Source: Agrostemma githago
Taxonomy: Eukaryota; Streptophyta; Magnoliopsida; Caryophyllales; Caryophyllaceae
Assembly (NCBI GenBank): GCA_958450325.1
Contig: OY288243.1
Span: forward strand, 67,006,606-67,070,605
Length of the DNA stretch: 64,000 nucleotides
Direction of reading: 5' to 3'
The position numbers and the translations under genes were made by a program. The notes beneath the pieces were generated by a model. The model saw only the letters and a program-made list of their open reading frames with translations. It did not search any database and was not told where the DNA came from. Positions 21,757-33,737 of this stretch are shown here, piece by piece; position 1 is the stretch's first letter, and every line of letters starts with the position of its first letter.

Positions 21757-23918
21757 TATAGACACCCAAATTTGGACCTGGTGGCTGCAAGAGTGCCCGA
21801 CAAACATCCGATGACGATCGGACTGCAACGCGACGTGAGATTACGATGTTTTAGATAGTTTTCTATAGAACGGATCAAATAATTACTCAAAAATATTAAT
21901 TTGACATCAAGGCAACCTTAGTCGTCTCATTAAGGTCGCGTCGACACTAATTAGAGTCAATTCCGACACCGGGACCCCGAATCGGTCCCGAAATATGCAA
22001 AGTCAAACCCAAGTCAATGCGTCGGGCCGAGCAAACCTCGAGACAACTACCGAGGCCCACCCGGCGCTCGACGCGCTAGGGTTAATGGGAATGCTTAATC
22101 TCCAAGTAATGCAAATATACGCATCTTCTCCGTTTTGGAAAGTTTTGAAATCAGATCTTCAAAACTTCAATCGCTTGAGCTCAGGCGCCTAAGAACTGAA
22201 CTGCGTCACACCAGGCTCTTGAGTTCTGAGTCACCTCACACCGGGCGTCCATCCTGGTGACGTGGACCAAAAACAGCTATAAATACCCCCCCACCTCATT
22301 CTTTCGTCACACAACATCTTCCCTTCTCTCTTTACTCATTAAAAGTTTCTCGCTAAGGGCTCGCAGTCCGACACCCGAAGCAAACGATCCACTCGATCGT
22401 AGTCCCGATAAGCAAAATTGACGCTACTCCTCACCTTCGAGCACCCCACTCGATCCCGAGGTGCCTGTGATCGACTAGCTAATTCCGAGTCTAGTAACGG
22501 AGTTCTGCCGGATTAGCCGCGGAACCAACAAATGGTAACGAAGTGCTGCCGGATTAGCCACAAGAAGAGCCAACGGTAATGGAACTCTGTCGAAATCACC
22601 AGGCGAGCTAGGAGGATCTGCCTTTCAAAGTCGAATCATCACTAGGTTGTCATCTAAACAAAACTTTACGTTCTTGTACTTTTAATATGCACTACGATAA
22701 TGTCAAATGTGGACACTAGGTCCACTACACGTACTAAAACACGTAACTTCCCAACTTCAATCATAAACATTAAAATACTCTAAATAGACCCGAGTAGTTC
22801 CGAAATCTGTTTTCAACTATCTATGCATCGTGTCCCGTTTAGCATATACTCCGAGGGTGCAACTCCTCACTATGTGATTTACTCACATTCGCATTTACAG
22901 TTTTTGTATGATTTATTGCTTTTATGACCTTATAATTGCATGCTAAATCACCTAACACGGAAATGAAAACGTAAATAAGCTAAAACTGAACAAAGCGATG
23001 GTCAAGTTCCGTATTAGTCCCGATGCTCACTTTACATGGTTCGACGCATCCCTCTAAATACCGAACCAACGCATCTTAAGCAGAATACCAGATAAGGTAT
23101 ACCACGAGAACGACTAATATCCATATTTTCACGTTAAAACTGATTTGCTAATACGTATAATACTAGTACTCTCTACTCTCCTATGTGCATCTTTTCATGG
23201 TCTGCTTGTCACGTGAAATCGCATGCAAAGGATGTAAACACAACTACTTCGACGACAAAACTTACTTGTCCTTAAACAACCGACATAGCAAAAGGTATAG
23301 GGTTAAAACAATGGATATTTTCGTCACAACAAATGAACAAAGTTATCAGCCCACCGATTGATTAGTGGAGGCCGTTACGTGCAGGCGGGATTGGGTGTCG
23401 ATGTCTAGCGGACGTTGGGTTCCCAATACGTACCCTCACCCCTTACTTAGAATCGACGGTTTCCGGATGTCCGAAACCATTGGCAATGAGAGTCATTCCA
23501 GGCATGGAGTGCTTAAGGGTACAAGGCTTTATCTTTATGTCCTGTGCCCCTCAGCTTTGAGTCGGCTAAGGATCAAAGTTGGCTTGAACGGTTTCCGAGT
23601 CCCCATAATTGACTCGGTGCCAACTCCACAAATCGGCAACAAATTCGGTTCACTAAAAAGGTCGCCTTACCAAACATATCGGCCTTTAAACATTTACAAC
23701 CACAACTCGATTGATTCCAACGTAAACACGGGCGCCTGCGCCCGTCTAGTACAAGTCAGAATCGTCATCCGAATCGAGGTCCGACACATCACCCCGAACG
23801 CGAGATCAGACCGGCCCCCGACCGGATGGGGGCCACGTGGGTGGCCGCCGCGATCAAAACCGATTCGGTCCCGCGCGGGCGCGCGCGGGGCTCTGTGCGT
23901 TGCGGACGGATGTCCACA
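21757..23918 (+). repeat. 3' LTR of copy A
   Basis: About 2.16 kb. The start TATAGACACCCAAATTTGG corresponds to TGTAGACACCCAGATTTGG of the copy B LTR (a G-to-A change at the second base). The end GATGTCCACA corresponds to CCGTCCACA of copy B. A purine-rich GTGAGGG lies just upstream. It is homologous along its length to 37957-40092 inverted. Confidence 0.88.
22278..22286 (+). promoter_or_regulatory. TATA box of the copy A LTR
   Basis: CTATAAATA followed by a run of C, at the same place as the minus-strand TATA at 39569-39577 in the other LTR. It is likely the core promoter of the retrotransposon. Confidence 0.65.
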
Positions 23919-24560
23919 GACCCATTGTGATACAAAAATTACGAAGTTTCGTGTACACGGAAGCAAATAACAATAATACGGAAGATATTTGCTCAAGTTA
24001 GACCTATAACTTGAACAATGGGTGATTAATATTCAAGACCTATTGAATAGTAATCGAAATTAGAGTTTGTTCGCGTCAAACACTAACCTTAGTTTGGAAC
24101 GAGGCGCGTCGATCCGATGCTTACCACAATTGTAAACAAGAAAGCTTAAACTTTTATAAAATATTCGATACTAATAACAATGACCTCGACCCCTATTTAT
24201 AGTATCGGCTTCATGCCTTACTTCTCACAAAATAAACTATGGCATACTTGCCTTATTTCTAAATAACCGAAATTAGGAAATACTCTACTTACGAAATAAG
24301 AAAATAATTAGGAAACAAGTTATTTTCCTAATAATAACAATTATAATAATATTAATTAATTAATTGACTTCAAGCTAGATATTTTTGGATCACATTGCCA
24401 TCCCTAGTTGCCGTTAGATGGACTGTCCTATAGTAGTATATCAAGAGGTATGACAGGCTCACATTCTCGTTGTCGGCTCGTACTATACGAATTTGTCATC
24501 AAGTGCACGTGTCTATATTTATCTTGACATGTTAACGCGCCAAATGGGCGGGGCATAAAC
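23919..24560 (-). other. AT-rich stretch, possible minus-strand LTR fragment
   Basis: It lies between the copy A LTR and the truncated end of copy B and matches neither. A minus-strand CTATAAATAG (24193-24202) resembles an LTR core promoter, and a GC-richer part lies at 24400-24560. No matching second LTR is visible in the window. Confidence 0.3.
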
Positions 24561-25024
24561 CACTCTCGAGGTTGACACTAATGTTATCAATTCTCATCCG
24601 TGGGAAAAAAACGCTCTTAAGGATTTTGAAATGTCTTGGAGACGGAGAACTATGCATCTTGTTTCCCTGGTGAATACTTCACGGACAACTCCCTTCTATG
24701 CTCGGCGGAAGGTTTGTGAGGATGCGATGGAGCGGGCGAGGCAAAGGACCATGGAGACTATGGACTACAGAATAGGGAGGCTATGCAAATTAACGTCGCT
24801 AAGCGCCCGACCAAAGGCAGTGTTATCGATCCTAGTACCGTCAATTCGTCCAAGCGGGTCAAGACTGACAAGACCATATTAAAGGCGCGGATGAAGAAGA
24901 TATGTGGGATTGGTTGGGCCCACGATTAACTAAAAAGGTGGACACTTGCATTCGGGAGGCCCGTGGTGAGAGGCCTAAGGAAGTGCACCCGAAGGGTAAG
25001 GGAAAGAAGAAGATGGACCGGTAG
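24561..25024 (+). pseudogene. Antisense reading frame remnant of copy B
   Basis: On the strand opposite to copy B, a frame reads WEKNALKDFEMSWRRRTMHL through about 24800 and continues, after a frame change, with NVAKRPTKGSVIDPSTVNSS to a stop near 24929, ending at a lysine-rich region by 25024. The segment is homologous to the broken frame at about 14580-14850 of copy A. I do not recognise the product. Its conservation in position and orientation in two copies suggests it was once part of, or followed, the antisense gene. Confidence 0.45.
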
Positions 25025-25205
25025 GGCCCAACCTTAGTACTATGTTGTATTATGCAATACTATGTAGCGTATTAGTACTAGTTTTGTAGATTATTGTTGA
25101 CATGTTGTTCTATTTCCGGAGTATCCGGGTAATGGATGTGTGATGTAAAGGCCTCGACAAAGGCTTGATTTACTTGATTTGCATTAATGAGGAGCACACG
25201 GTTTT

Positions 25206-25425
25206 ATGTATTTTTTGTGGTGGCTCGCAAGTCGATTCTTCAATTTGCCCGGAGCGCCCTTTCGGGTTTTCACTCCGTCATCGGCTCACCTTTTATTGTT
25301 TTTTGTTTTAGCTGTCTCTCTCTCCCTCTCTCACTCTCTCTCTTTTACGACGGCTTGCAACTCAATTTTCATTTTGTCCGGAGCGTCCTTTCGGGTTTTC
25401 ACTCCGTCCTCGGCTTGTCGTTTTT
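25206..25425. repeat. Two-unit ~86-bp tandem repeat in post-pol region, copy B
   Basis: Inverted counterpart of 14226-14390. The two units are separated by a (CT)n-rich insertion around 25315-25350. The hairpin core CCCTTTCGGG is kept in the first unit and altered in the second (TCCTTTCGGG). Confidence 0.8.
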
Positions 25426-25707
25426 ATTTAGTGTGCTTCGTCATTGAAATCACTCGTTAATTGGAGCATATGATGAGTTTCGATTTGCGCATGAATCAAT
25501 TGTAGTCAATTTTTCTAATTTGGTTATACCCTGGAGAGGCCTGCTTACGTATCTGGGGTTAGACGGGATCACACCATGTTCGTAGTTCGTAATGTGCGAG
25601 TGATTTTGTGCTTTAGAGTCGTTATGTCAATTATTGATGAGAGATGTTTATAGTGTTTTGCATGGATTTTCACCCTAGTTTAAAGACCAGGAGAGGACGT
25701 TAGGATG
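25426..25707 (-). other. Post-pol non-coding region of copy B
   Basis: Homologous to 13460-13587 of copy A (ACTCTAAAGCACAAAATCACTC on the minus strand). No coding potential is seen. Confidence 0.6.
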
Positions 25708-26739
25708 CTAAGGGTAATAGCGTTTAAGTTGATCCATGTTGGTAGGGGTTGAGAACTCTTGACCGTCTGGATCAGTGATGAATATGGTACCTCCCGTGAG
25801 TATTTTCTTGACAAGGTAAGGACCACCTGCCCAGTTAAGTTTGAATTTTCCCCTAGGGTCGACGGGAAGCGGGGCTCTAATGGACTTAACCACTAGATCT
25901 CCCTCGTGTATGTTTCGAGACTTAACTCGTTTGTTAAAGGCTCGTTGTATTCTTTGTTGGTAGGCTTGCACATTGGATAGTGCGTGTATTCTACGCTCAT
26001 CTAAAAGGACTAGCTCGTCATAACGTTTTTGGTTCCATTCTTCTTCCGAAATACCGCTTTCGGTTAGTATCCTTAGAGAGGGTATTTCTAACTCTATTGG
26101 TTGTACATCTTCTTAACCGTAGGTTAGGTAGTATGGCGTGACTCCGGTGGGAGTTGGGTAGGATGTTCAGTATCCCCATAATGCAAAGGGGATTTTGTTG
26201 GGTCAATCTCGGTAGTTGTCTATCATCTTCTTAAGGATGGTGACGATGGTTTTGTTTTCTACTTCTACAGCACCGTTTGTTTGAGGCCTATAGGGTGATG
26301 ATTTGTGTCGATGGATTTTGTATTTATCTAGGAGTATTTGGGTGACGGCTCTAAAATGAGCCCCCTGATCACTGATGATCTCGTATGGTATGCTGTAGCG
26401 GCAAATGATGTTGTTTTGTAGGAATTTGACTACTTGTTTGGAGGTTAGTAGTGTGTAGGATGCCGTTTCTACCCATTTGGTAAAGTAATCGACAACCACT
26501 AGTGTGAAACAATGTTCGTCGGTTCCGGATGGGTGTATTTTTCCTATGATGTTTATTCCCCAAGTGGAGAAGAGCAGGGTGTTGTTGTAGTGTGAAGTGG
26601 GTATGGTGGTATATGTTGGATGTTTGCAAATATCTGACAGTTGTGACAGTGATGGACATAATGCTGACAGTCTGCTTCTTGGGTTATCCAGTAGTAACCT
26701 AGCCTCATTATTTTTAAAGGCTAATGTGTGTGCACTCAT
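25708..26739 (-). pseudogene. Integrase of copy B
   Basis: The frame 26739-26203 carries the retroviral-type integrase core: aspartates in VVDYFTKW (residue 84) and ISDQGAHF (124), and glutamate in NGAVEVEN (159), giving the D,D35E spacing. SSPYRPQTNGAVEVENK is typical of plant gypsy integrases. After stops near 26200 and 26110, a second frame (25971-25708) gives the C-terminal part RAFNKRVKSRNIHEGDLVVK and a closing GPYLVKKI module. The protein would have inserted element DNA. It is broken by at least three stops. RNase H lies upstream, in the order of Ty3/gypsy pol. Confidence 0.88.
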
Positions 26740-26939
26740 GTGGGGTCTGCATTATCCGTCATGTATTTCTTCCATGACTCTTTTGGATTGGGTTTTGTCT
26801 ATGCACCTAAGGAATATTCCCTGTGGGGTTCGTTTATATAATAGTCCTTGGTTTAGGACGTAGTGAGTGACGAGCATTCTCAAGGCTCATTTTTTTGGTG
26901 TTGTATTGGATGGGTATGATCCATCGGCTTTGAAGTCTA

Positions 26940-27600
26940 GGATCATTTTGTACTAGGATTCTTCGGAGGTGTCATCAGTTTCGATGTTGTGGATGTAGGG
27001 TGGTTGTTCGCTCCTCTCCACACAGATGGGCATGGAGAAGAGGTTATCGGGCATGTTTATTAGTGAGGCTAGTTTGGATAGTGCATCCGCGAATTGGTTT
27101 TCTTCTCACGGGATGTGTATAAAGTTGATTTTGGTGTATTCCCGGGAAATTGTTTTGATTTCGGTTTGGTATGGAGCTAGGCTTTCGATATAAACCTTCC
27201 AAATGCATGTGGCTTGGTTGACTACTAAAGACGAATCTCCATGGACCCTAAGGTTCTTAGTCCCTAGTGTTACTGCGGCTCGTAGTCCTATTAGGCAGAA
27301 TTCGTACTCGGCCGCGTTGTTGGTTAGCGGAAAGTCTAATTTGACGGATATGGGTATATGGTCACTTTGTTGGGATATTAAAAGGATTCCTATACCGTAG
27401 CCCCTCATGCTCGAGGTGCCATCGAAGTATAGATCCCACGACTCATCGTCGGCGAATAAGATGTCCTCATCGGGGAAGGACCATATATTGGTTGAGTGTG
27501 TTTCCTTTTTTAGGTTTTTGGCTAAGAAGTCGGCTACGGCTTTTCCCTTGATAACCTTAAGGGGTGTATAAGTTAGGTTAAAGACTGCGAGTGCTAGGAT
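26940..27600 (-). pseudogene. Archaeal-like RNase H domain of copy B pol
   Basis: From about 27560 the frame reads AVADFLAKNLKKE, then LYFDGTSSMRGYGIGILLIS, NNAAEYEFCLIGLRAAVTLG, VHGDSSLVVNQ and REENQFADALSKLASL. The acidic residues of FDGT, EYE, GDSS and ADAL form the catalytic set of an RNase H. This form, following a connection region with an ADFLA motif, is the additional archaeal-like RNase H of the Tat lineage. The domain itself is nearly intact; a stop follows at about 26957. Reverse transcriptase, expected upstream, is missing. Confidence 0.82.
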
Positions 27601-27889
27601 GATTGCTTATTGTGATCTCGGTTAGGGTGAGATGAAGTGGGTTGTTGGTTGATGCCCTTATGCTTGAGGTTTGTTTGATTGCTATCAATAAATGACATAG
27701 TATCGAGTCGTAAGCGAAAAGCGTATGTTTTGTCAAGGCGAATAGTAAGGAAAAGAAAAGTTTATTTCTTTAATTGATAATATTGTAAGGACAAACGTGT
27801 TTGGATAGGACTTTGGGAGGTAGGGACAAACCCTTGTACCTCCGGCTCAAGAAGAAGAAGAAGAAGAAACTTATTATACTATTAAATCT
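27601..27889 (-). other. gag-pol spacer of copy B with deletion junction
   Basis: Homologous to 12740-12870 of copy A. The junction to the RNase H region at about 27610-27640 marks the loss of protease and reverse transcriptase. A (GAA)n tract lies at 27850-27868. Confidence 0.6.
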
Positions 27890-28096
27890 AGACCCTTAGG
27901 ACAAGCTAGACTCTGACTCGGACGCGGGTCCACTGGTTTCAGCGGGTGCTCGCACGTTGTCGTATTTTGGGTATGCTTTGAATTTTTCCTCTTGGATAAG
28001 GTATCGGACTTGTTACCAGATTTCGTGGCATTCACTTACGTCATGCCCCTGACCTCGATGATACCGCCACCATTTGTTACCGTTCCAGTGTATTGG
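27890..28096 (-). pseudogene. gag C-terminal fragment of copy B, left of the CACTA insertion
   Basis: Reads IHWNGNKWWRYHRGQGHDVS from the insertion edge to a stop near 27890. With one copy of the TGG target duplication removed it joins in frame to the sequence at 34353 on the other side of the CACTA element. The HRGQGHDVSECHEI motif is a second copy of the GHD module found at about 35160-35200. Confidence 0.75.
28094..28096. repeat. Left TSD TGG of the CACTA element
   Basis: TGG, repeated at 34350-34352; CACTA elements make 3-bp duplications. Confidence 0.9.
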
Positions 28097-28395
28097 CACT
28101 AGTACAAAAACCACTTATGGCTACGGTTAAAAAGGACATATGGCTTCGCTTATATAGGCGTAGTAAATCAAGGCGTAGCATTAAATCAATGAGTTGTGGC
28201 TTCGGTTGTGAACCGAAACCAAAAACTGGTAAAGGCTTCGGTTGTTGAGATGAACCGTAGCCAAAAGTACACTTTGGCTACGGTTGTTTAATAGGAATCG
28301 AAGCCAAATTTTGATAAAAGGCTTCGGTTGATTACTATAACCGAAGCTAAAACTACATTAAAGGCTTCGGTTCATAACAAATAACCGAAGCCATT
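28097..28395. repeat. Left subterminal repeat region of the CACTA element
   Basis: About a dozen words such as GGCTTCGGTTG, AACCGAAGCC, GGCTACGGTT and ACCGTAGCC in both orientations, spaced roughly 15-30 bp apart. Confidence 0.88.
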
Positions 28396-29703
28396 TCTCA
28401 TTTGAAAATTCAAAAAAAAAAAAAATCCCATAGTTTCACATGAAACTAATTTTAGTAACTACGAAACGAATTTGTACATTATCCAAAACAATAGCACCTA
28501 AAAGTGACTAGCTTTTGAAAACCAACAACCAAAGATATAAAAATTCCCAGGAACAATTCAAGCTTACAGTTGATCAACCGTAGTAACAATTTTTACAAAA
28601 TTTCATTAAAACATCAAACTTCGAAAGAATGGTCCCTTTCAGCCATTGATCCGGGTTGATTTGAGCACTTTATGACAATTTGCATCTTCCTCTCTTTCAC
28701 ACTTCAATCATCCAAAAGTTCCATTTAACCACAAGCTAAACTATAGTCAATAATGTCACAAGAGTGCTCAAAATTTCAGCAATAGAGTTAGATAACAAAT
28801 TAAAATATTACTAAAAATGTCATCAGAAGTTATTTAGAAGACTAAAGTTGAACATAAATTATAGTGTGCAACTGTTGTACCGGTGCGACAATAGTAATAA
28901 TTTGCAATTTATGGTAAAAAATGACCATTTTGGGTCCGTTAGTTTCCACTTTCAAATAAATAGTAACCACGTTTTCGTATTAAAAAGTGGTCACTATTTA
29001 AATTAAAATGGTCACTAAATAACTTTAAGTGGTAACTTTCTACCACAATTTCCTAGTTTTAAGGTCCGTTGTATGGTACAACGGTTGTATACTACAATTT
29101 GTGAAAGTTGAAAATTTAGAAGTTAACCTGGGGAAGGTTGTTGCTAAATCTTAATTCTGCAACCATTTGACCCGTGAAAAAAAGTTGATTGAAATAGCTC
29201 AACTAAGCTAAGCCTACACCCTGCAAAGTATATACTGTGATTTTACGGTAAAAATATTTGGTGGAAGTACAACGAACATCAGAATTTATAACACAAACTA
29301 AAAGGAGACGTGATCAAACATTAGAATTTATAAGACAAACTGAAACAAATAAAAGAAACTTGGGAGAAATAAAAGCATCAAGAAAAGAATGGCCCATATG
29401 GAAAGAAACTCATATCGAACATTCAGACCGCTTAACCAACTGTTGGAATTCCGTATTACTGCCACCATAGAATGCTTTAAAGGGTAAACACAAAATTCCA
29501 AACAGCAATACCAAAGCATTGTACTTTAAAGCAGTTATAGCAATCAACTAGATTACTAGAGTCACCATGTGTGATCGAAAGTTTTAGACAAAATGAGGAG
29601 GAAAAATAAATTTAATAGAAAAAGAGTATCAATAACAAAGCATAAAAAATTAGTTACTACGACTCAATCTTAGTAACGGTTAGCTTAAGTTTGAGGGACT
29701 TAC
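28396..29703 (-). other. CACTA interior left of the captured exons
   Basis: AT-rich, without a coding frame I can support. The last MOB1 exon (the C-terminal GLIDKKEL-type region) was looked for here and not found. Confidence 0.5.
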
Positions 29704-31546
29704 GAAGGTGAATAATATGAAATGCTTGAAACAAGTATTCAAGTGAGCCTCCTCCTTAAGGCCGATGATTTTCTGGAAGTGCGAGTGATAGATATGAGCA
29801 TAAACCTCAAACAACCGCTTAAAGATTGTTTTGACAACATCTCAGAAGTTTGAAGGAAATAGTACTCCTGCAAATGAAAAATTTGGAAAATGTAAACCTG
29901 CACTTTGAAAGACATTAGAAGCTTGACAAACATTCCTACAATCATTATTTCCGTGGAACTATTATCTACGTCACACTTATCAATTATGCTACGCTGACCA
30001 GAATTTTACGTCTCGTAACGCAGTGTCAAGTGCCAAACATGGCTCTATTCATGTGTTTGGACCATAAATATGTACTTGCACTCCCAAATTTATTGTCCAC
30101 GTATGATTTTGGTGAACTTTCACCGTTCATTTCTGCAAATATATGACAGCAAAACATGAAATTTGTCATGTTAGATTTATCAACGCCGCTACTTGCATAG
30201 TTGCATACATATACATTTAAATAAATGTCATAAAATACGGTCGACCAATAAAATCAAATAATGACAATTAAGTCAACAACATTTTGATTGTGTTTCATGT
30301 GTCAAGATTCAAAACCGTTTACAAGACACTTCACATTAGAAAATAACATAGTTTTCATGCAAGTCCATTGTGGCTCATTGACCGGCTCAAGCCTTAGTGC
30401 CTTACCCAAAATCCTACAAGAAAAAAAACGTCGTTTGTATAATTGAAAAGGGTTTTTAAGACCTAACCATGTCATTGCAAAGAGGATATTTTGCGCTAGG
30501 TGAACTAATAGCGGTTAAAAAAGGATTACCAATTTTCTGAGGGAATATTGATTCATCATCCAACTGAGATTCTATCCAATCCATCACGCAAGTATTCAAC
30601 ATATTTTGGAGCGGAAACTTCAATAGGTTTCTTGATTTGCACGCCATCAGCCCATCGATACTCATACCTGTGAAGCATAATGCACAAAAAACCAAGGGTG
30701 ATCGTTATTTCTGACATTTTAACATGAAATTTCTATATACTTTTGCAGTATATCAAGACAAGTGGTTTCAACATCACTTTCAAATGACGCTCACTGAAAA
30801 TTAAGTTCACTATTACTACCGAGTACTCAACTTCATAGTAGAAATAAGTGCAGCGACTTATCCCAGTTAAATAAATGTCATAGATTTCGCATAAAGAATC
30901 TAAAAGTCAACTTTTTCTCATCCTAGGAAATCTTTCCGTTCACTCTTTTAAAAGAGAAGATATTCTAGCGTTGATTGTATCACCAAAACTTTATAAAGTT
31001 CCTCACTGATAGATCTGTGTTTGATACTAAAACGATCAAGCATTCTTAAATTCTTTCGAATTTCATAAATGGAACTGTAATCAAAGAACGAAATATGAAA
31101 ATAGCTTTTGAAATTTGTTTAATTATGATTATGACAAGTTTTTTGTTGGCATATATCTGCAGAGTAACCAGTCTTTCATAGTAATATACTAGTAACTTAA
31201 GGGTTTGATCAAAGGGATTTACTTAAAGCCAGCCATCATGGTAGGACAGCTCTCAACTGTACAGAATTACGTGAGAGTGCCATAGAGCAGGTTCACTTGG
31301 TTGAAGAAATCAACAGCTGAAATACACGAAATGCTTAAATAAGATTTGCTTTTTGAGGAATTTCTGTCAAAATAAAATAAAATCGAACAACATTCAAAGA
31401 AGCTAACACCTAATCTAAGCATTAAGACAAATACTGAGAGGACATGGACTTATGGAGAATGGTACGAAAGAGAGAGACAGGAACAAAAGAGAAAATGTAC
31501 TGTTTACGGCAAGCCATTCATTCAAGTCCTCCCCTGGATGAAGTCG
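29704..31546 (-). pseudogene. MOB1: MOB1-like kinase activator gene fragment, four exons, in CACTA
   Basis: MOB1 proteins are small adaptors that activate NDR/LATS-type kinases in cell growth and division. Four minus-strand exons match the middle and C-terminal parts of the family: 31546-31501 (RLHPGEDLNEWLAVN), 31316-31223 (VDFFNQVNLLYGTLT and CPTMMAG), 30667-30530 (YEYRWADGVQIKKPIEVSAP, then DWIESQLDDESIFPQK) and 29867-29704 (DVVKTIFKRLFEVYAHIYHS, then HFQKIIGLKEEAHLNTCFKH). Splice sites are canonical and the phases fit: AACA/CTGTT, AA/GTATG and ATTG/GAGTA. Defects are a TAA in exon 2 (after YGTLT), a 4-base frame break in exon 3 (after YVEYL), and a TGA replacing the arginine codon before DVVKT. 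The N-terminal exon(s) and the last exon are missing. The introns show capture from genomic DNA, not from mRNA. Confidence 0.9.
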
Positions 31547-32188
31547 TAGTAGTAACACGATATTATCAAAAGTTAGCAACCCAAGCATCCTAAAACTGGT
31601 AGCTTTTCTATTTCTAATCTTCTATCTCATTCCTCTCATAAACAGACTCAGGCAATTGACAAAACTCCCAACTAAAACAATTAACCATATCAAAAAATCA
31701 AACACCCAAGAAAAAAGGTATTACACTTACACTAACCCAAGATTTTCCAGTTTTAGGAGCAGCGTGGGGGTGGCGCATCTAAGACTAGAGAGTAGAGACT
31801 AATGTCGAATAGTAAGCTTTAAACTGGTTCTTGTTTAAGCAAGCAAGTACAGGCAAAGGGTGGGTATATTTAAGAAATGAATGGAATTAATTGGTTGCCC
31901 AGGCCACCCCAAATTAAATACTGACCTGTTATAGAAAATGCAAATGCAAAAGGAAGCAATGTTTAGGGATAGCTAGTGTGCAAGTGTAGAAACAAAATTC
32001 AATGATGCCAGTAGAGTATACTTGTAATAGGAATAATCCTGGCTGGCTGCCTCAATTACTAGTTACTACTACTCGGGAGTCCACATAAATTGACACCTCA
32101 AGTAATCAGGGAGGTTTAAGCCTAGTATATAAATGGAGCAAGGGGGAGTTTGGAGAAATGGTAGTGACCTAGCTATTATCAGAAGCAA

Positions 32189-32192
32189 TGTA

Positions 32193-32237
<45 letters not shown>
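32189..32237. repeat. (ATT)n microsatellite
   Basis: About 16 perfect ATT units inside the CACTA element. The isoleucine-rich frame on the other strand is an artefact of the repeat. Confidence 0.95.
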
Positions 32238-32238
<1 letters not shown>

Positions 32239-32823
32239 GCTTCAATTTCACTTCCTTCAGTACATTAGATTAGATAGATCAATTGATTTAAGAAACTCCT
32301 ATTACGTTTAAGATTAGAAAATAAAACCCCAGAAACACTAGTACTACTATATCAGAATTATGCTCCTATATGTATGGCCAGCAACTTATTAACCACCCCT
32401 CTCCCACACACACACAATTACTACAGTCTACAGTATTATGATCAAAAAATGATTTCTTCTTTCTGTAGGAGTATAATACTCCAAGGCCCCTTCTTCACCC
32501 CTTGTTTGTCACATCCTTTTCTTCTCTACTTATTATTTGTAGCAAGGGATAAGGTTCTCACAATAGGCTCTTTCTTCTATTAGTATCAGATTAGATCAAT
32601 TGGTTCAACATATTATTATTATTATTATTATTACTTATTATTATTAGGATAAGAAACAAGGATAAGAATCATACAAGAATGCACCGATTGACTGTGATGA
32701 AAATGAAAGAGACAGAGAGAAAGAGAGAGACCCTAGGAATATTCACAAACAAGGAATACATCACATTACATCACATACACCAAACAAACAAAGAAAGAAA
32801 GAAACCAAGGAATTGAATATATA

Positions 32824-32846
32824 TGTGTGTGTGCGCGCGCGCGTGT
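32824..32846. repeat. Alternating purine-pyrimidine tract (TG)n(CG)n
   Basis: TGTGTGTGTGCGCGCGCGCG, a sequence type able to adopt left-handed DNA in vitro. It is probably incidental. Confidence 0.85.
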
Positions 32847-33737
32847 CTGTTTTTGTAAAACAAGTGAAACAAAACGCACGAGTCAGGAGGACACAGCAAC
32901 CCCTATTATATTGTAGAGTTTGTATTTGAGGAAGAAGAATATGTAACCAAGCTAGATCGGTCCCATAAATTCATTCCAATGCTTAATGCTTGTATTTATC
33001 CCACCAATTCGAAAGTAGTAGTATGGGGTTTTGCAATTGAAATGACCCATTTACCCTCAATAGAATTCCCACACAGACAAAAGGTAATGTTACGCACTGT
33101 ACTACTCTCTCCAAGCATAGCATCATCACGTGTTACCACTATTCAATCTCATACCAACCTCAAGCTCCACTTTGACTCAATTCAATTCTTTGTGGATTAC
33201 TACGGAGTACTACTCAGTTTTGACAATACCAATGTTTAAGTACCAACCTAACTAAACTAATCAACTCCGTACTGTGTAATCAATCTTTGACACTCACTCA
33301 GAGAGTCAGATACTATCCCACCACCAAAAATAATTATCCCACCACCCCCTACTACCCGCGGTAGCACATCCCTGCAAACCTACCACTCCCTTGTTTTGTC
33401 AACCCTCTACTCACTGTAACCATGGGAGACGATGACACCAAACAAACCCATCCAAATTATCACCCGGTCTATTCCGACACTAACATAAAAACCAACACAA
33501 ATGTAGCAACTCAGAAAACTAAAATCAAAGAGAACATCAAAAACCCGAGTTGATCGATTCAAAAAGTCGAGCATTAACGCAATCGAATTAACGATTGTGG
33601 CGATGATGGTGACGAATTACGTCCATAACCATATTCAATTGAAGACAGTAATCAGTTGACGGCCAAAAAAAATAATGGGAAAGACAAACACAATTAATCG
33701 ATGATACTACTAATTGATAATATAACTCTTACCAAGA

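Larger units (their letters stand above)
1..23918 (+). mobile_element. Tat-type Ty3/gypsy retrotransposon, copy A, fragmented; 5' end outside window
   Basis: This is the plus-strand copy of a gypsy element whose minus-strand relative lies at about 24560-40092. Shared blocks occur in the same order in both: the leader before gag, gag, a gag-pol spacer, post-pol sequence with an 86-bp tandem repeat, an antisense gene region, and a roughly 2.15 kb LTR. Pol is absent here: the gag-pol spacer near 12.85 kb leads to post-pol sequence near 13.47 kb. At least five later insertions interrupt it. Assignment to the Tat lineage is inferred from the order, the antisense gene, the 3' tandem array and the archaeal-like RNase H seen in copy B. 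Confidence 0.75.
31547..33737 (-). other. CACTA interior, non-coding, with simple repeats
   Basis: No reading frame that I can support. It contains an (ATT)n tract at 32189-32237, a second shorter (ATT)n near 32610-32645, and an alternating (TG)n(CG)n tract at 32824-32846. If the exon at 33738-33960 belongs to the MOB1-like gene, this is its long first intron. Confidence 0.45.

Noticed and set aside
23365..23970. 201-codon frame on the plus strand
   Set aside because: Lies within the Tat LTR. The matching LTR at 37957-40092 does not keep the frame.
28097..28395. GGCTTCGGTT words as a satellite array
   Set aside because: Spacing is irregular, orientation alternates, and the words are confined to both ends of the CACTA element, so they are its subterminal repeats.
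32824..32846. Alternating (TG)n(CG)n tract as a regulatory Z-DNA site
   Set aside because: Short, inside a transposon intron-like region, with nothing nearby to support a role.
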